A stretch of 52,376 bases of DNA from Bacteroidales bacterium (GTDB lineage Bacteria > Bacteroidota > Bacteroidia > Bacteroidales > UBA10428). The notes beneath the pieces were generated by a model, which was given only the letters and a program-made list of their open reading frames with translations, was not told the origin of the DNA and ran no database searches. Of this stretch, positions 51,926 to 52,376 are shown piece by piece. The first letter of the stretch is position 1. Each line of letters begins with the position of its first letter. The position numbers were made by a program, and so were the translations under genes. The stretch is taken from positions 1 to 52,376 of the forward strand of contig JAFGQO010000103.1 in NCBI GenBank assembly GCA_016935615.1, written 5' to 3'.

Positions 51926-52221
51926 ACCCGGAATAATTTATACAAAAGTAATCTGAACAATGCAAAGACGAACATTTTTATTTTTTTCTGACAGGAGAAT
52001 ATTATTGCCCTTAAGGAAGAGTTGTTTTTTCAGGGGGAATTGAAAGGCAATCCTGGCTCTGAATAATTTATTGGCCGGCATTTTTTAATTATTTTCCCAG
52101 GATAGAATAAACCGATCAGGATAGGTAGTCATTTTGCATATGGTGATTTCCTGATTCAATAAATTCCATATCTTTCGTATCTTGTACATTCCAACTTCTG
52201 ATGACCAATATTCTTAAAATA
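51926..52221. other. Gene-free stretch before the terminal repeat
   Basis: I see no gene here. The sequence is AT-rich with no clear hairpin. Confidence 0.5.
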
Positions 52222-52376
52222 ACGTGAGTTCGTTATAAGGGTTGATAATACATTTATTGATTTATAGTTATTTATATGGGCAGACTTTGTGTTTCTTCGG
52301 GTTTTTGGAGTCTTCGTGGCTGAAATAGTATGATTAAAAAATGCCACAAAGTCACCAAAACACAAAGAACTCACTA
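52222..52376. repeat. MITE-like interspersed repeat, copy 3 (left part, cut by window end)
   Basis: It starts with the terminal AACGTGAGTTCG and follows the complete copy at 33106-33312 closely, including CTTTGTGTTTCTTCGGG and the central AGTATGATTAAAAAATGCC. It runs off the end of the window, so its right terminus and target duplication cannot be checked. Confidence 0.85.

Noticed and set aside
52156-52374. Minus-strand frame in the terminal repeat
   Set aside because: It lies almost wholly inside copy 3 of the MITE-like element, and the complete copy at 33106-33312 does not keep an equivalent gene.
1-52376. CRISPR array or tRNA/rRNA genes
   Set aside because: I saw no regularly spaced direct repeats, and no tRNA cloverleaf or rRNA segment that I could recognise by eye.

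Overview
The window looks like a chromosomal contig of a member of the Bacteroidota, most likely a Bacteroidales/Marinilabiliales-type environmental anaerobe. Support comes from three secreted proteins with type IX secretion (T9SS) C-terminal sorting domains, gldE and gldD directly after ssb, a hybrid TPR/histidine-kinase/AraC regulator, a fused gamma-alpha 2-oxoacid:ferredoxin oxidoreductase, a PcrB/GGGP-synthase-like gene, futalosine hydrolase (futalosine menaquinone route), and promoter-like pairs of the Bacteroidota type (-33 TTG / -7 TAnnTTTG). Both ends lie inside the same interspersed repeat, so the window behaves like one assembled contig broken at repeats.

Layout. 1-5.6 kb is an AT-rich accessory region: a GH16-like secreted glycosidase, an S74-chaperone/T9SS protein, then two units that look like integron gene cassettes. 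The first cassette carries a YD-repeat lipoprotein and the second a MNT/HEPN toxin-antitoxin pair. Each is bounded by a perfectly complementary 9-10 bp GTTAnGG.../...CCnTAAC box pair, with an attC-like hairpin between them; no integrase is visible. 5.6-12.5 kb holds a CE15-like esterase with a carbohydrate-binding module and T9SS tail, a large Snf2 helicase, and a T9SS-tailed FMN-binding protein. 12.6-18.9 kb holds a secreted ankyrin/metallo-beta-lactamase fusion, the hybrid TPR sensor regulator and two tiny cysteine-bearing membrane proteins.

19-29.8 kb is a redox/2-oxoacid metabolism block: fused 2-oxoacid dehydrogenase E1, then on the other strand korA-korB followed by a receiver + PPDK ATP-grasp protein, and DsbD. 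29.9-45.8 kb is mostly housekeeping: RNase G, a 30-residue basic THX/COX24-like protein, HU, mutY, ssb-gldE-gldD-phosphopantetheinyl transferase-GGGPS, ychF with a PafA-like protein, a VWA protein, an unknown polytopic membrane protein, heptose epimerase and futalosine hydrolase. 46-52 kb is folE, fabD, a HAD phosphatase, thrC-thrH, a YdeI-family protein and a small STAS/SpoIIAA-like protein.

Most notable signals. (1) Matched cassette boundaries at 3673/4593 and 4712/5502. (2) A 207-bp MITE-like element with terminal inverted repeats, inserted exactly at the mutY stop codon with a 5-bp target duplication and regenerating the stop; other copies form both contig ends. (3) A full-length PafA-family phosphatase in which nearly every catalytic residue is replaced, so it is probably a pseudoenzyme. 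(4) A receiver/PPDK_N protein without the usual phosphohistidine or PEP domains, downstream of korAB. No computation or database search was run; family names rest on motif recognition.
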